64,000 nucleotides of DNA from Amycolatopsis australiensis. GTDB lineage: Bacteria > Actinomycetota > Actinomycetes > Mycobacteriales > Pseudonocardiaceae. Positions within the stretch are counted from its first letter, which is position 1. Each line of letters begins with the position of its first letter. Positions 8,730-17,351 of this stretch are shown piece by piece. The DNA is taken from positions 3,534,001 through 3,598,000 of the forward strand of contig NZ_FPJG01000006.1 in assembly GCF_900119165.1 (NCBI RefSeq), in the 5' to 3' direction. A program made the translations under genes and the position numbers. The notes below the pieces were generated by a model that saw only the letters and a list, made by a program, of their open reading frames with translations, was not told where the DNA came from and made no database searches.

Positions 8730-9674
8730 GTGGACGAATCGGAGGACCGGGAACCGGCACTGGTGCAGGCCAAGGCACTGGTGAAGCGCTTCGGCGAGTT
8801 CGAGGCCGTGCGCGGGATCGACGTCGAGGTGCGACGTGGGGAGGCGTTCGGGTTCCTGGGCCCGAACGGGGCGGGCAAGTCGTCGACCATGCGGATGATC
8901 GCGTGCGTGTCACCGCGCACGGACGGCGAGCTGCGGGTGCTGGGCCTGGACCCGGACGTGGCGGGCCCGCGGATCCGCGCGCGCCTCGGCGTCGTGCCGC
9001 AGCAGGACAACCTGGACGTCGAGCTGACGGTGCGGGAGAACCTGCTGATCTACGGCCGGTACTTCGGCCTGTCCCGCGCGGCGGCCCGGCGGAAGGCAGC
9101 CGAGCTGCTGGAGTTCGCCCAGCTGGGCGACCGCGCGGACGACAAGGTCGACCCGCTGTCCGGCGGGATGAAGCGGCGGCTGACGATCGCGCGGTCCCTG
9201 GTCAACGACCCGGAGCTGCTGCTGCTCGACGAGCCGACGACCGGCCTCGACCCGCAGGCCCGCCACCTGCTGTGGGACCGGCTGTTCCGGCTGAAGGCGC
9301 AGGGCACGACGCTGATCGTCACGACGCACTACATGGACGAAGCGGAGCAGCTGTGCGATCGCCTGGTGGTGATGGACCACGGCCGCATCGCGGCGGAGGG
9401 CTCACCGGCGGAGCTGATCAAGCGCTACTCGACGAGAGAGGTGGTCGAGCTGCGGTTCGTGTCGGGGGAGCAGGTGGGAGCGGCCCAGCAGGTGGAGGGC
9501 CTGGCAGAGCGCGTGGAGATCCTGCCGGACCGGGTACTGCTGTACGCCGAAGACGGCGAAGCGGCGTTGGAGCGCGCGCATTCCCGGGGCGTGCGGCCGC
9601 TGTCGAGCCTGGTGCGCCGGAGCTCGCTGGAGGACGTTTTTCTCCGCCTGACCGGCCGGACGTTGGTGGACTGA
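8730..9674 (+). CDS. ABC transporter ATP-binding protein, DrrA type
   Basis: 314-residue ATPase of a daunorubicin-resistance/NodI-like exporter. Walker A GPNGAGKSS (about residues 47-55), Q-loop in VVPQQDN, signature LSGGMKRR, Walker B LLLLDEPTTGLD, and the H-loop in TTHYMDEA are all present. The C-terminal 80 residues are the usual DrrA extension. The GTG at 8730 has no spaced Shine-Dalgarno (only G6 directly upstream), so translation may be leaderless or begin a little downstream. It is followed by a 74-codon frame and two ABC-2 permeases, forming a complete exporter. Substrate unknown. Confidence 0.93.
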   Translation: MDESEDREPALVQAKALVKRFGEFEAVRGIDVEVRRGEAFGFLGPNGAGKSSTMRMIACVSPRTDGELRVLGLDPDVAGPRIRARLGVVPQQDNLDVELTVRENLLIYGRYFGLSRAAARRKAAELLEFAQLGDRADDKVDPLSGGMKRRLTIARSLVNDPELLLLDEPTTGLDPQARHLLWDRLFRLKAQGTTLIVTTHYMDEAEQLCDRLVVMDHGRIAAEGSPAELIKRYSTREVVELRFVSGEQVGAAQQVEGLAERVEILPDRVLLYAEDGEAALERAHSRGVRPLSSLVRRSSLEDVFLRLTGRTLVD

Positions 9675-9898
9675 TGAGGAAGGCACCGAGCACGCCGGGC
9701 TCCGAACACGGCTTGGCGCGCAATCCGGAAGCCACGCCGGCGCCCTGCGGCCCCGGCCCCCGGCTGACCGGCTCGCCCGTCGGCTCCGTCCTGGCCGGCT
9801 GCCGCGGCGGTTCGCATCCGGCCGGCGCCCGTTCACCCCTGCCTCGCCGCCTTCCGGCCGCATCGCTCGCGCGGAACCTCCTCCGGGAGCGGCCATGA
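9674..9898 (+). CDS. Uncharacterised 74-residue frame inside ABC operon (doubtful gene)
   Basis: Begins at an ATG sharing one base with the ATPase stop (TGATG) and ends overlapping the next gene start (ATGA), so it would be translationally coupled on both sides. The product is Pro/Gly/Arg/Ser rich with no recognisable domain or membrane segment, and looks more like translated non-coding DNA than a folded protein. DrrA and DrrB genes usually abut directly, so these 220 bp look like an insertion. No second copy was noticed in this window. Confidence 0.3.
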   Translation: MRKAPSTPGSEHGLARNPEATPAPCGPGPRLTGSPVGSVLAGCRGGSHPAGARSPLPRRLPAASLARNLLRERP

Positions 9899-10701
9899 CG
9901 ACCGTCGCGGCCACGGGCCGCGTGGTCGGCAAGTGGCACGGCGCCTGGCTGCGCGTCGAGGGGTACTGGACCTGGTACCGCCGCCATTGGCTGTCCACTT
10001 TGTACTCCACGGGCCTCCAGCCGGTGCTCTTCCTCGCCGCCATGGGGCTCGGGTTCGGCTCCCAGGTGCGGCCCGGAGCCGTCACCGGCGGGCTGTCCTA
10101 CCTCCAGTACATCGCGCCCGCCCTGCTCGCCGCCGGTTCCGCGCAGCAGGCCGTCGGCGAGTCGAGCTATCCCGTGCTCTCCGGGTTCAAGTGGCAGAAG
10201 GACTACCTCGCCGTCACGGCCACCCCCGTGTCGCCCGGCCAGGTCTTCGGCGGCCACCTGATCTGGTCGGCCCTGCGCCTGACGCTCGCGGGCGCGATCT
10301 ACGCCTTCGTCGCGCTGTTCTTCGGCGCCTGGACCGGCCCCGGCGTCCTGCTCGTCATCCTCGCCGGCACCGTCACCGGACTCGCCTGCACCACGCCGAT
10401 GGCCGCGCTCGCCGCGCGGACCTTCGACGAGGGCCAGCGCTTCGGCCTCATCTTCCGCTTCGTCGTCATGCCGATGACGTTGTTCTCCGGCACGTTCTTC
10501 CCGATCTCCCAGCTGCCCGGCGCGATCCGCTGGCTCGCCTGGCTTTCCCCGCTGTGGCACGGCACGCAGCTGGCCCGTGGCGTCAGCATCGGCGGGGTGG
10601 GCGGCTGGGCGATGCTCGGCCATTTCGCCGTGCTGGCGGCCATGTTCGCGGCCGGGTGGGCGGCGGCGCACCGGGCCTTCTACCGCAGGCTGGTGGTCTG
10701 A
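9895..10701 (+). CDS. ABC-2 type permease, DrrB/NodJ family (first subunit)
   Basis: 268-residue membrane subunit with about six hydrophobic segments: around 37-57, 70-90, 120-165, 180-200 and 235-255. The conserved C-terminal part PMTLFSGTFFPISQLP is typical of the family. It starts at ATG 9895, overlapping the end of the upstream frame. With the second permease it would form a heterodimeric channel driven by the upstream ATPase, exporting a hydrophobic compound or lipid. Confidence 0.92.
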   Translation: MTTVAATGRVVGKWHGAWLRVEGYWTWYRRHWLSTLYSTGLQPVLFLAAMGLGFGSQVRPGAVTGGLSYLQYIAPALLAAGSAQQAVGESSYPVLSGFKWQKDYLAVTATPVSPGQVFGGHLIWSALRLTLAGAIYAFVALFFGAWTGPGVLLVILAGTVTGLACTTPMAALAARTFDEGQRFGLIFRFVVMPMTLFSGTFFPISQLPGAIRWLAWLSPLWHGTQLARGVSIGGVGGWAMLGHFAVLAAMFAAGWAAAHRAFYRRLVV

Positions 10702-11532
10702 ATGGTGAGCGTCCAAGCGCCGCCGCGGCGGGCCGGGCTGCTGCTGCGGATCCTCCCGCCCGGGCTGTACGCCGGTCGCGCGCGCATGCTCGTCGAGCGG
10801 TCCGTGCTGGTCTACCGCAGCAGCTGGCTGCTGTTCCTCTCCGGCGCGGCCGAGCCGTTCCTCTACCTGCTGGCGTTCCAGCTCGGGTTCGGCAGGCTGG
10901 TCACCGAGGTCGCGGGCCCGGACGGGCGCCCGATGAGCTACGTCGCGTTCGTCGCGCCGGCGCTGCTGGCGACGTCGGCGATGAACGGCGCCGTCTTCGA
11001 GTCGACGTACAACCTGTTCTTCAAGCTGCGCTACGCGAAGCTGTACGACGCGATGCTGGCGACGCCGATCGGCCCGCTGGACGTCGCGCTGGGCGAGATC
11101 GGCTGGGCGATGACCCGCGGCGGCCTGTACGCGGTGGCGTTCCTCGCGATCGCGGCGGCGATGGGACTGCTGGCGTCGTGGTGGGCGCTGCTGATGGTCC
11201 CGGCGGCGCTGCTGGTCGGGCTGGCGTTCTCCGCGATCGGCATGGCGCTGGTGACGTTCCTGCGCTCGACGTCCCAGTTCGACTACATCGCGCTGGCGCT
11301 GACCCCGATGTTCCTGTTCGCGACGACGTTCTTCCCGCTCTCGGTCTACCCGGAGCCGCTGCAGTGGGTGGTGCGCTGCCTCCCGCTGTACCACGCGATC
11401 GAGCTGATGCGCGGCCTGGCGACGGGCCTGCTGTCGGGCAGCATGCTGGTCAACCTGGCGTACCTGGTGGCCCTGGGGGTGGTGGGACTCTGGGCGTCGA
11501 CGCGGCGGATCGCGAAACTGCTGTTGACCTGA
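10702..11532 (+). CDS. ABC-2 type permease, DrrB/NodJ family (second subunit)
   Basis: 276 residues; the ATG at 10702 follows the previous stop without a gap, so the two are coupled. It has an N-terminal cytosolic stretch, then six hydrophobic segments including LLFLSGAAEPFLYLLAFQLG and the family-typical MFLFATTFFPLSVYP. Paralogue of the preceding permease. Last gene of the exporter operon; a hairpin at 11544-11560 follows. Confidence 0.92.
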   Translation: MVSVQAPPRRAGLLLRILPPGLYAGRARMLVERSVLVYRSSWLLFLSGAAEPFLYLLAFQLGFGRLVTEVAGPDGRPMSYVAFVAPALLATSAMNGAVFESTYNLFFKLRYAKLYDAMLATPIGPLDVALGEIGWAMTRGGLYAVAFLAIAAAMGLLASWWALLMVPAALLVGLAFSAIGMALVTFLRSTSQFDYIALALTPMFLFATTFFPLSVYPEPLQWVVRCLPLYHAIELMRGLATGLLSGSMLVNLAYLVALGVVGLWASTRRIAKLLLT

Positions 11533-11543
11533 CGAAGCCGGGA

Positions 11544-11560
11544 CCGGCTCACCGAGCCGG
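11544..11560. terminator. Bidirectional hairpin between convergent ABC permease and protease genes
   Basis: Perfect 7-bp stem CCGGCTC / GAGCCGG with loop ACC. It overlaps the last codons of the protease gene on the other strand, so it could stop transcription from both sides. No T-tract. Confidence 0.45.
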
Positions 11561-12985
11561 GTCGGGGCCGCCCCGGGGGGCGACGGCCGCCAGCGCGTCC
11601 ACCATCCCGTGCCCGTAGAAGCCGTTGAAACCCTCGTACCCCGCGCAGTACGCGTCCTGGATCCCGTCACCGGTCAGGTCGTAGTCGGCCGGGCACGGCA
11701 TCGGCATCGCCTGCGCCTCGAGGGCCCGCCGCAGCCGGCGGGGCCCGGCCTCCGGGTGGGTGGACGCCAGCAGCGCCAGGACCCCGGCCACGTGCGGCGC
11801 GGCCATCGACGTTCCGCACAGCGGCGCGTAGCCGCCGGGCACCGTCGAGAGCACGCACTCGCCCGTCTCGCCGCCCGGCGCCGTGACGTCGATCACGCCC
11901 AGCCCGTACGAGCTGTAGCCCGCCTTGACCCCGTCCGCGCCGACGGCCGACACCGCGACGACGTCCCGCAGCGCCGCCGGGAGTGCTTCGCACCCGCTGC
12001 CCGCTCCCGGTGAGCCCGACCGCGCCGCCGGTGTCAGGTCGACCGCCTCGTTGGTGGCCGCCGCGACGTTCAGCGTGCCCGCCGACGTGCTGTACTCCAC
12101 CGCGCGGGCCAGTGCCTCGTGCACCACGCCGCGGTCGTCGCCGCGGATGCACGACAACGTCCAGGGGTTGACGAAGAAGCTGCTGTTCGTCACGCGCATG
12201 TGCCGCGCCGCCGCCCACATCAGGCCGCACACCGCCGCCTCCGGGTCGGCGTAGCCGCGGTCGTCGATCACCTTCACCGACGCCACCCGGACGCCGGGCG
12301 CCACGCCCGTCACTCCGCGCCCGTCGTCGGCCGCGGCGATGATCCCCGCCACGTGCGTGCCGTGCACCGACGTCGTCGGCGCCCAGGCCGTCGGCGACCG
12401 GTCGGGTGCGCCGGTCAGGCAGCCGGCGGAGTCGTCGCTGTCCAGGGCGCCGCGGAGGTCCGGATGGTCCGCGTCGATGCCCGAGTCGAGCACGCCGACC
12501 ACGACGTCGCGGCTGCCCGCCGAAACGCCCTGCGCGCGGTCCGCGTTGATCATCCGCATGTCCCACTGCTGTCCGCTCAGGTCCGCGGTGGGCACCTTCG
12601 CGGGATCGGTGGCGGGCAGGGCCGCCCGCGCGGGCTGCGGCCGGGCCTCGGTGGCGCGCTGCGCGGCCAGCCGCTCGGCCTGCGCGCTGAACGCCCGGTC
12701 GAGCCCGATCCGCCCGGCGAAGCCCGGGTCGCCGGAGGTGGCGACCGCGACGGCGATCTGCGGGTAGTAGACGGTGGTGGCCCCGCACGCGCCGTCGACC
12801 TGCGCGCGGGCCGCGGCCTCGGGCGTGCCGCGGTCGAACGTGACGACGTAGCGCAGCACCCGGCCGGTGCCGCAGGACGGCTCGCCCGCCGCCGCCGGAC
12901 CGGCGGTGACGCATCCCGAAAGCACCAGGACGGTGCACACGGCCGCCCGCAGCGGCCGCGCCAGCAGGGACACCGGACCTCCCAC
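11549..12985 (-). CDS. Subtilisin-like serine protease (S8), lipoprotein-type signal
   Basis: 478 residues. The catalytic triad is clear: Asp167 (VLDSGIDADHPDL), His208 (HGTHVAG) and Ser393 (GTSMAAPHVAG). The N-terminal signal contains LSGC (Cys25), a plausible lipobox, so the protein may be membrane-anchored. Residues about 45-140 resemble an I9-type propeptide that would act as chaperone and inhibitor. Cysteine pairs suggest disulfides. Start ATG 12985; a GTG four codons in is an alternative. It converges with the ABC operon. Confidence 0.92.
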   Translation of the reverse strand: MGGPVSLLARPLRAAVCTVLVLSGCVTAGPAAAGEPSCGTGRVLRYVVTFDRGTPEAAARAQVDGACGATTVYYPQIAVAVATSGDPGFAGRIGLDRAFSAQAERLAAQRATEARPQPARAALPATDPAKVPTADLSGQQWDMRMINADRAQGVSAGSRDVVVGVLDSGIDADHPDLRGALDSDDSAGCLTGAPDRSPTAWAPTTSVHGTHVAGIIAAADDGRGVTGVAPGVRVASVKVIDDRGYADPEAAVCGLMWAAARHMRVTNSSFFVNPWTLSCIRGDDRGVVHEALARAVEYSTSAGTLNVAAATNEAVDLTPAARSGSPGAGSGCEALPAALRDVVAVSAVGADGVKAGYSSYGLGVIDVTAPGGETGECVLSTVPGGYAPLCGTSMAAPHVAGVLALLASTHPEAGPRRLRRALEAQAMPMPCPADYDLTGDGIQDAYCAGYEGFNGFYGHGMVDALAAVAPRGGPDPAR

Positions 12986-13523
12986 CGCATGCCGGAACCG
13001 CGGGTGCCGGCGCGCGAGATCCCGGTCACCCCGAGCCGCACGGTAGCCACCCGGTGCCCGGCGGACAAGCGGTACGGCGAAGTTCCCCCGGCCGGTGGGC
13101 GGGCGGGGGACGGTCCGGCGCGCCCGGCGGCGTGGGCGGAGGTACCGAGTACACCGGAGCGGTCACCCGGTGTGGGATACTCGGGGTGGCCGCTGGGCCG
13201 CGGGGCGCACGTGAGAGGTGCTGCCCGCGGTGTTGTGGCCCGGTGATGTGCATGAACAGCATGACGCGCGTCGCCGCCCGCGGACCGGGCGGCTGGACGA
13301 CGTGGCGGGCGGCCCGGGGGTCGCGAGCCTGGCCACGCACAGCGCCGAGCAGACCTTTGACCGGGTTGCGCGCCGCCGGGCTGCGGAGGTGCGGCGCCCG
13401 GTCGTCGGGCAAGGATTCCCGTCGCTGGTGACCACCACGGCGGAACGAGCAGAAAGGGGCCCCTGCGCGGCCGCGTCCCTGCCGGTGCGAACCGGCAGAC
13501 GCGCCCGGGGGCGGAGGAGACAC
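12986..13523. other. 538-bp non-coding stretch between protease and rne
   Basis: Divergent upstream region of the protease and long leader of rne. Short open frames here have no recognisable content. Only one clear structure was found (hairpin at 13479-13498). GATACT at 13176-13181 could be a -10 element, but no matching -35 is visible. rne mRNA may therefore have a leader of about 300 nt. Confidence 0.6.
13479..13498 (+). promoter_or_regulatory. GNRA-capped hairpin in rne leader
   Basis: CTGCCGGT, loop GCGA, ACCGGCAG: perfect 8-bp stem with a GNRA tetraloop, 25 nt before the rne start codon and 14 nt before its Shine-Dalgarno. In enterobacteria a hairpin in the rne 5' UTR mediates autoregulation by RNase E; an equivalent role here is inference. 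Confidence 0.5.
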
Positions 13524-16469
13524 ATGTCGAACGCGGAAACACCCGCCGAGCACACCGGCGGGAATCCCGCCACACCCCCGAGCGGCCCGCTGGCCGACCT
13601 GCCCGCCCGGATCCGGGTGCACGCGCTGGCCAAGCTGCTGGAGTCGCACAGCCGGGACGTCCTCGCGAAGCTGGCCGAGCTGGGCGAAACCGTCCGCAGC
13701 GCACAGTCGAGCGTGACGAGGGAAGTGGCGTACAAGGTGGCCGAGGCCTTCGCCCCGGCCGAGACCGGGCAGGCGGAAGCCGAGGCCGAGCCGGCCCCGG
13801 CTCCGCAGGCCGAGCCGGAGCAGCCGGCCGCGCTGCCGCCGGTGCCCGAGGTGCCCGCCGCGGCGGCCGAGCGGCCGCGCCCGCGTCAGAAGACCCGCGC
13901 GCACCTGCCGGTGTTCGCCGCGCCGTCGCCGGTGTTCCTGCCGCCGGAGCCGCCCGAGCCCGCGGTCAAGCCGGCCCGCAAGCCTGCCGACCCGTTCGCC
14001 GAGCCGGAGCTGCCTCCGGAGCCCGAGGTCGCCGAGGACGAGGCCGAGGACGTCACCACGGGCGCCGACACCGGCGTCGACGACGACGGCGAGGACGGCG
14101 GCAGCCGCCGCCGGCGCCGCCGCGGGCGTCGTGGCCGCGGCCGGGGCAAGGGCGCCGATGGCGGCGACGAGACGACCGACAGCGAGGACGGCCAGGCCGA
14201 AGAGCCGCGCCGCAAGCCCCGCAACGGTGACGAAAAGCCCGAAGCGGACACCGAACAGGCCGAGGAAGCCGCGTCGGCTCCGGAGGTCGAGAGCGACGCC
14301 GACGAGGGCGAGGGTGAAGGGGGCAGCCGCCGGCGCCGCCGCCGCCGTCGCCGCAAGGGCTCGGACGGCGACGAGGCCGAGAGCACCGATGACCCGCCCA
14401 ACACGGTCACGCACGTCCGCCAGGTCAAGGCCGAGACCGAGCGCCCGGCGCGCGACGAGGTGCGCAGCGTCCGCGGCTCGACCCGGCTGGAGGCCAAGCG
14501 CCAGCGCCGCCGCGACGGCCGCGAGGCGGGCCGCCGCCGCGCCCCGATCCTGTCCGAGGCCGAGTTCCTCGCCCGCCGCGAGTCGGTCGAGCGCGCCATG
14601 GTCGTCGTCGAGCACGGCGACTCCACCCAGATCGCCGTGCTCGAGGACGGCGTCCTGGTCGAGCACTTCGTGACGCAGTCGGGCTCCGGCTCGATCGTCG
14701 GCAACGTCTACCTCGGGCGCGTCCAGAACGTGCTGCCGAGCATGGAGGCCGCGTTCATCGACATCGGCCGCGGCCGCAACGCCGTGCTCTACGCCGGCGA
14801 GGTCGACTGGGACGCCGCCGGCCTCGAGGGCAAGGCCCGCAAGATCGAGCAGGCGCTGTCCACCGGCGACTCCGTGCTGGTCCAGGTCACCAAGGACCCG
14901 GTCGGGCACAAGGGCGCCCGGCTGACCACCCAGATCTCGCTGCCCGGCCGCTTCCTCGTGTACGTCCCCGCGGGCGGTGCCACCGGCATCTCGCGCAAGC
15001 TGCCGGAGAACGAGCGCCGCCGGCTCAAGGACATCCTCAAGCGGATCGTGCCGGAGGACGCGGGCGTCATCATCCGCACCGCCTCCGAGGGCATCAGCGA
15101 GGAGGAGCTGGCCCGCGACGTCGACCGGTTGAAGGCCCAGTGGGACGTCATCAAGGAGAAGGCCGAGGCCGGCTCGAACCGCAAGGGCGGCGCGCCGACC
15201 ATGCTCTACGAAGAGCCGGACCTGCTGGTCAAGGTCGTGCGCGACCTGTTCACCGAGGACTTCGCGAAGCTCGAGGTCCAGGGCGACAAGGCGTGGGAGA
15301 CGATCGAGGCCTACGTCCGGCACGTCGCGCCGGACCTGACCGACCGGCTCAAGCGCTACACCGGCACCGGTGACGCGTTCGCCGACCACCGGATCGACGA
15401 GCAGATCACCAAGGCCCTCGACCGCAAGGTCTGGCTGCCGTCCGGCGGTTACCTGGTCATCGACCGCACCGAGGCGATGACGGTCATCGACGTCAACACC
15501 GGCAAGTTCACCGGATCGGGTGGCAACCTCGAGGAGACGGTGACCCGCAACAACCTGGAGTCGGCGGAGGAGATCGTCCGCCAGCTTCGGCTGCGGGACA
15601 TCGGCGGCATCATCGTGATCGACTTCATCGACATGGTGCTCGAGTCCAACCGCGAGCTGGTGCTGCGCCGCCTCACCGAGTGCCTCGGCCGCGACCGCAC
15701 GCGCCACCAGGTCGCCGAGGTCACCTCGCTCGGCCTGGTGCAGATGACGCGCAAGAAGATCGGCACCGGCCTGCTGGAGGCGTTCTCCGCGCCGTGCGAG
15801 CACTGCAAGGGCCGGGGCGTGATCGTCTCGACCGAGCTGCAGCGCACGGCGGGCGGCTCGCACTCCCACGGCGGGAACGGCAACGGCGGCAACGGCGGCA
15901 ACGGCGGTGGCGAGAAGAGCTCCCGCCGGTCGCGGGGCCGCGGCAAGGGCGAGGACGCGGCCAAGGCCGAGGCCGAGGCTGCCGCCAAGGCCGAGGTGCA
16001 CGCGGTCCCGCCGCCGGAGAAGCGCGAGTCGATCGCGTCGGCGGTGGCGGCGATGGCGAACGCCTCGAAGGCCGCCAAGGAGCACGACCACGGCACGCTG
16101 AACGGCAACGGGCACGTCCCGGAGCCGGCCAAGGAGGTCGCGGACGTCCCGGCGACCACCGAGGCGGACGAGACGCCGGTGACGGCGGAGCCGCCCGCCG
16201 AGCCCGCCCACGAGGTCGCCGGCGTGCCGGTGTCCACCGACGCGGACGAGGCGCCGGTGCCGCTGGACGAGGAGCCCGAGGTCGAGTCGTCGCCGGCGCC
16301 CGAGCCGGCGGAAGAGCCCGTCAACGAAGCTCCGGAGCCGGTCCGGCCGGTCGCCGGACCCGAGGTCAGCGTGCCGGAACCGGCCGTGCGCTCCACCCGG
16401 CGCCGTCCGCGCCGGGCCGCGTCGCGCCCGGCGGGCCCGCCGGTGCACGCCTCCGACCAAGGTCAGTGA
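13524..16469 (+). CDS. rne: Ribonuclease E/G family protein
   Basis: Endoribonuclease for mRNA decay and rRNA/tRNA processing, 981 residues in the actinobacterial layout with disordered arms on both sides of the core. Start ATG 13524 has GGAGGAGA upstream. Residues 25-75 resemble the helical N-terminal module of IF2. An acidic/Arg-rich region (about 80-350) follows, including [18 protein letters not shown] runs that probably bind RNA. The S1 domain is about 390-440. The catalytic core has IDVNTGKF (about 652) and IDFIDM (about 699). The Zn-link CEHCKGRG is near 758. The C-terminus is low-complexity, with an NGGNGGNGG linker and Ala/Glu/Pro repeats. A terminator hairpin follows. Confidence 0.95.
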   Translation: MSNAETPAEHTGGNPATPPSGPLADLPARIRVHALAKLLESHSRDVLAKLAELGETVRSAQSSVTREVAYKVAEAFAPAETGQAEAEAEPAPAPQAEPEQPAALPPVPEVPAAAAERPRPRQKTRAHLPVFAAPSPVFLPPEPPEPAVKPARKPADPFAEPELPPEPEVAEDEAEDVTTGADTGVDDDGEDGGSRRRRRRGRRGRGRGKGADGGDETTDSEDGQAEEPRRKPRNGDEKPEADTEQAEEAASAPEVESDADEGEGEGGSRRRRRRRRRKGSDGDEAESTDDPPNTVTHVRQVKAETERPARDEVRSVRGSTRLEAKRQRRRDGREAGRRRAPILSEAEFLARRESVERAMVVVEHGDSTQIAVLEDGVLVEHFVTQSGSGSIVGNVYLGRVQNVLPSMEAAFIDIGRGRNAVLYAGEVDWDAAGLEGKARKIEQALSTGDSVLVQVTKDPVGHKGARLTTQISLPGRFLVYVPAGGATGISRKLPENERRRLKDILKRIVPEDAGVIIRTASEGISEEELARDVDRLKAQWDVIKEKAEAGSNRKGGAPTMLYEEPDLLVKVVRDLFTEDFAKLEVQGDKAWETIEAYVRHVAPDLTDRLKRYTGTGDAFADHRIDEQITKALDRKVWLPSGGYLVIDRTEAMTVIDVNTGKFTGSGGNLEETVTRNNLESAEEIVRQLRLRDIGGIIVIDFIDMVLESNRELVLRRLTECLGRDRTRHQVAEVTSLGLVQMTRKKIGTGLLEAFSAPCEHCKGRGVIVSTELQRTAGGSHSHGGNGNGGNGGNGGGEKSSRRSRGRGKGEDAAKAEAEAAAKAEVHAVPPPEKRESIASAVAAMANASKAAKEHDHGTLNGNGHVPEPAKEVADVPATTEADETPVTAEPPAEPAHEVAGVPVSTDADEAPVPLDEEPEVESSPAPEPAEEPVNEAPEPVRPVAGPEVSVPEPAVRSTRRRPRRAASRPAGPPVHASDQGQ

Positions 16470-16481
16470 ACGACTAGGGGA

Positions 16482-16503
16482 CCCCGGTGGTAACGCACCG
16501 GGG
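16482..16503 (+). terminator. rne terminator hairpin
   Basis: CCCCGGTG / CACCGGGG with loop GTAACG, 12 bases after the rne stop. It separates rne from the ribosomal protein pair. Confidence 0.7.
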
Positions 16504-16633
16504 CGCCCCACGTAACCTGTAGTACGGCCTGCCACCAGAGCAGGTCGCCTGCGCGAGTCCAGGACCGCCGTTTCCACCAGGTGGGCCGGTCGCGCGAGCC
16601 CCCACCCATTGTCGAGTAATGCAGGAGACTTCC

Positions 16634-16948
16634 GTGTCGGCGTACGCGATCGTCAAGACCGGCGGCAAGCAGTACAAGGTGGCCGTCGGCGACGTCGTCG
16701 AGGTCGAGAAGCTCGAGGGCGAGCCGGGCACCGAGCACATCCTCCCCGCCGTTTTGTACGTCGACGGTGGCGAGGTCACCACGGACGCCGACGCGCTGGC
16801 GAAGGTCTCGGTCACCGGCAAGGTCGTCGAGCAGACCAAGGGTCCGAAGATCCGGATCCACAAGTTCAAGAACAAGACGGGCTACCACAAGCGCCAGGGT
16901 CACCGGCAGAAGCTGACCCGCGTCGAGGTCACCGCCATCTCCAAGTAG
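16634..16948 (+). CDS. rplU: 50S ribosomal protein L21
   Basis: 104 residues; the [16 protein letters not shown] start and the C-terminal [12 protein letters not shown] segment are diagnostic for bL21, which binds 23S rRNA. The GTG at 16634 is preferred because AGGAG (16624-16628) lies five bases upstream; an in-frame ATG at 16619 would overlap this Shine-Dalgarno. rpmA follows 38 bp later, the usual co-transcribed pair. Confidence 0.97.
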   Translation: MSAYAIVKTGGKQYKVAVGDVVEVEKLEGEPGTEHILPAVLYVDGGEVTTDADALAKVSVTGKVVEQTKGPKIRIHKFKNKTGYHKRQGHRQKLTRVEVTAISK

Positions 16949-16986
16949 TCCTTCTCCGGATCTTCGGTCAGAAAGAGGATTGAGCT

Positions 16987-17244
16987 ATGGCTCACAAGAA
17001 GGGTGCGTCCAGCTCCCGCAACGGTCGTGACTCGAACGCGCAGCGCCTCGGTGTCAAGCGCTTCGGCGGCCAGCAGGTCAACGCGGGCGAGATCCTGATC
17101 CGCCAGCGCGGCACCAAGTTCCACCCCGGCGTGAACGTCGGCCGTGGCGGCGACGACACGCTGTTCGCCCTGGCCGCCGGCGCGGTCCAGTTCGGCGAGA
17201 AGCGTGGCCGCAAGACGGTCAACATCGTGCCGGTCGAAGCCTGA
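16987..17244 (+). CDS. rpmA: 50S ribosomal protein L27
   Basis: 85 residues, [16 protein letters not shown] start. The N-terminus is of the short type without the cleaved extension seen in Firmicutes. Near the peptidyl-transferase centre the N-terminal tail helps position tRNA. GAGG upstream of ATG 16987. Followed by a strong intrinsic terminator before obg. Confidence 0.98.
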   Translation: MAHKKGASSSRNGRDSNAQRLGVKRFGGQQVNAGEILIRQRGTKFHPGVNVGRGGDDTLFALAAGAVQFGEKRGRKTVNIVPVEA

Positions 17245-17270
17245 GTTTCGGCTTCGATCTAGACCTCTGA

Positions 17271-17315
17271 CGAGGGGTGGGGCCGGAATATCCGGTGCCA
17301 CCCCTCGTTTGTTTT
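17271..17315 (+). terminator. Intrinsic terminator after rpmA
   Basis: CGAGGGGTGG / CCACCCCTCG (17271-17280, 17298-17307) with an inner CCGGA-ATA-TCCGG helix, followed by TTTGTTTT. It is the only terminator in the window with a real T-tract. Confidence 0.93.
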
Positions 17316-17351
17316 GTCAGTACCTTTCAGCGAGTGAAGTGAGGCGAAGTC

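Noticed and set aside
8700..8730. Promoter for the ABC exporter from TTGTCG and TATGGT
   Set aside because: Spacing between the boxes is only about 11 bp, too short for a sigma-70 promoter.
5398..8913. 1171-codon open frame antisense to the glycosidase/phosphoesterase
   Set aside because: Same GC-bias artefact; composition is random-like and the sense frame has strong domain matches.
13054..13431. 125-codon frame on the plus strand in the rne leader
   Set aside because: No Shine-Dalgarno, no conserved motif, and composition typical of random high-GC DNA.
15880..15915. GGCAACGGC tandem repeat
   Set aside because: It is in frame inside rne and encodes an Asn/Gly linker after the zinc-link; a coding low-complexity tract rather than a separate element.
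13026..16577. Very long open frame antisense to rne
   Set aside because: High GC at third positions keeps antisense frames open; the product is Arg/Leu/Gly/Val-rich without domains, and the sense strand is clearly RNase E.
17250..17262. DasR-like site at GATCTAGACC after rpmA
   Set aside because: Only the CTAGACC half matches and it lies in a 3' region just before an intrinsic terminator.
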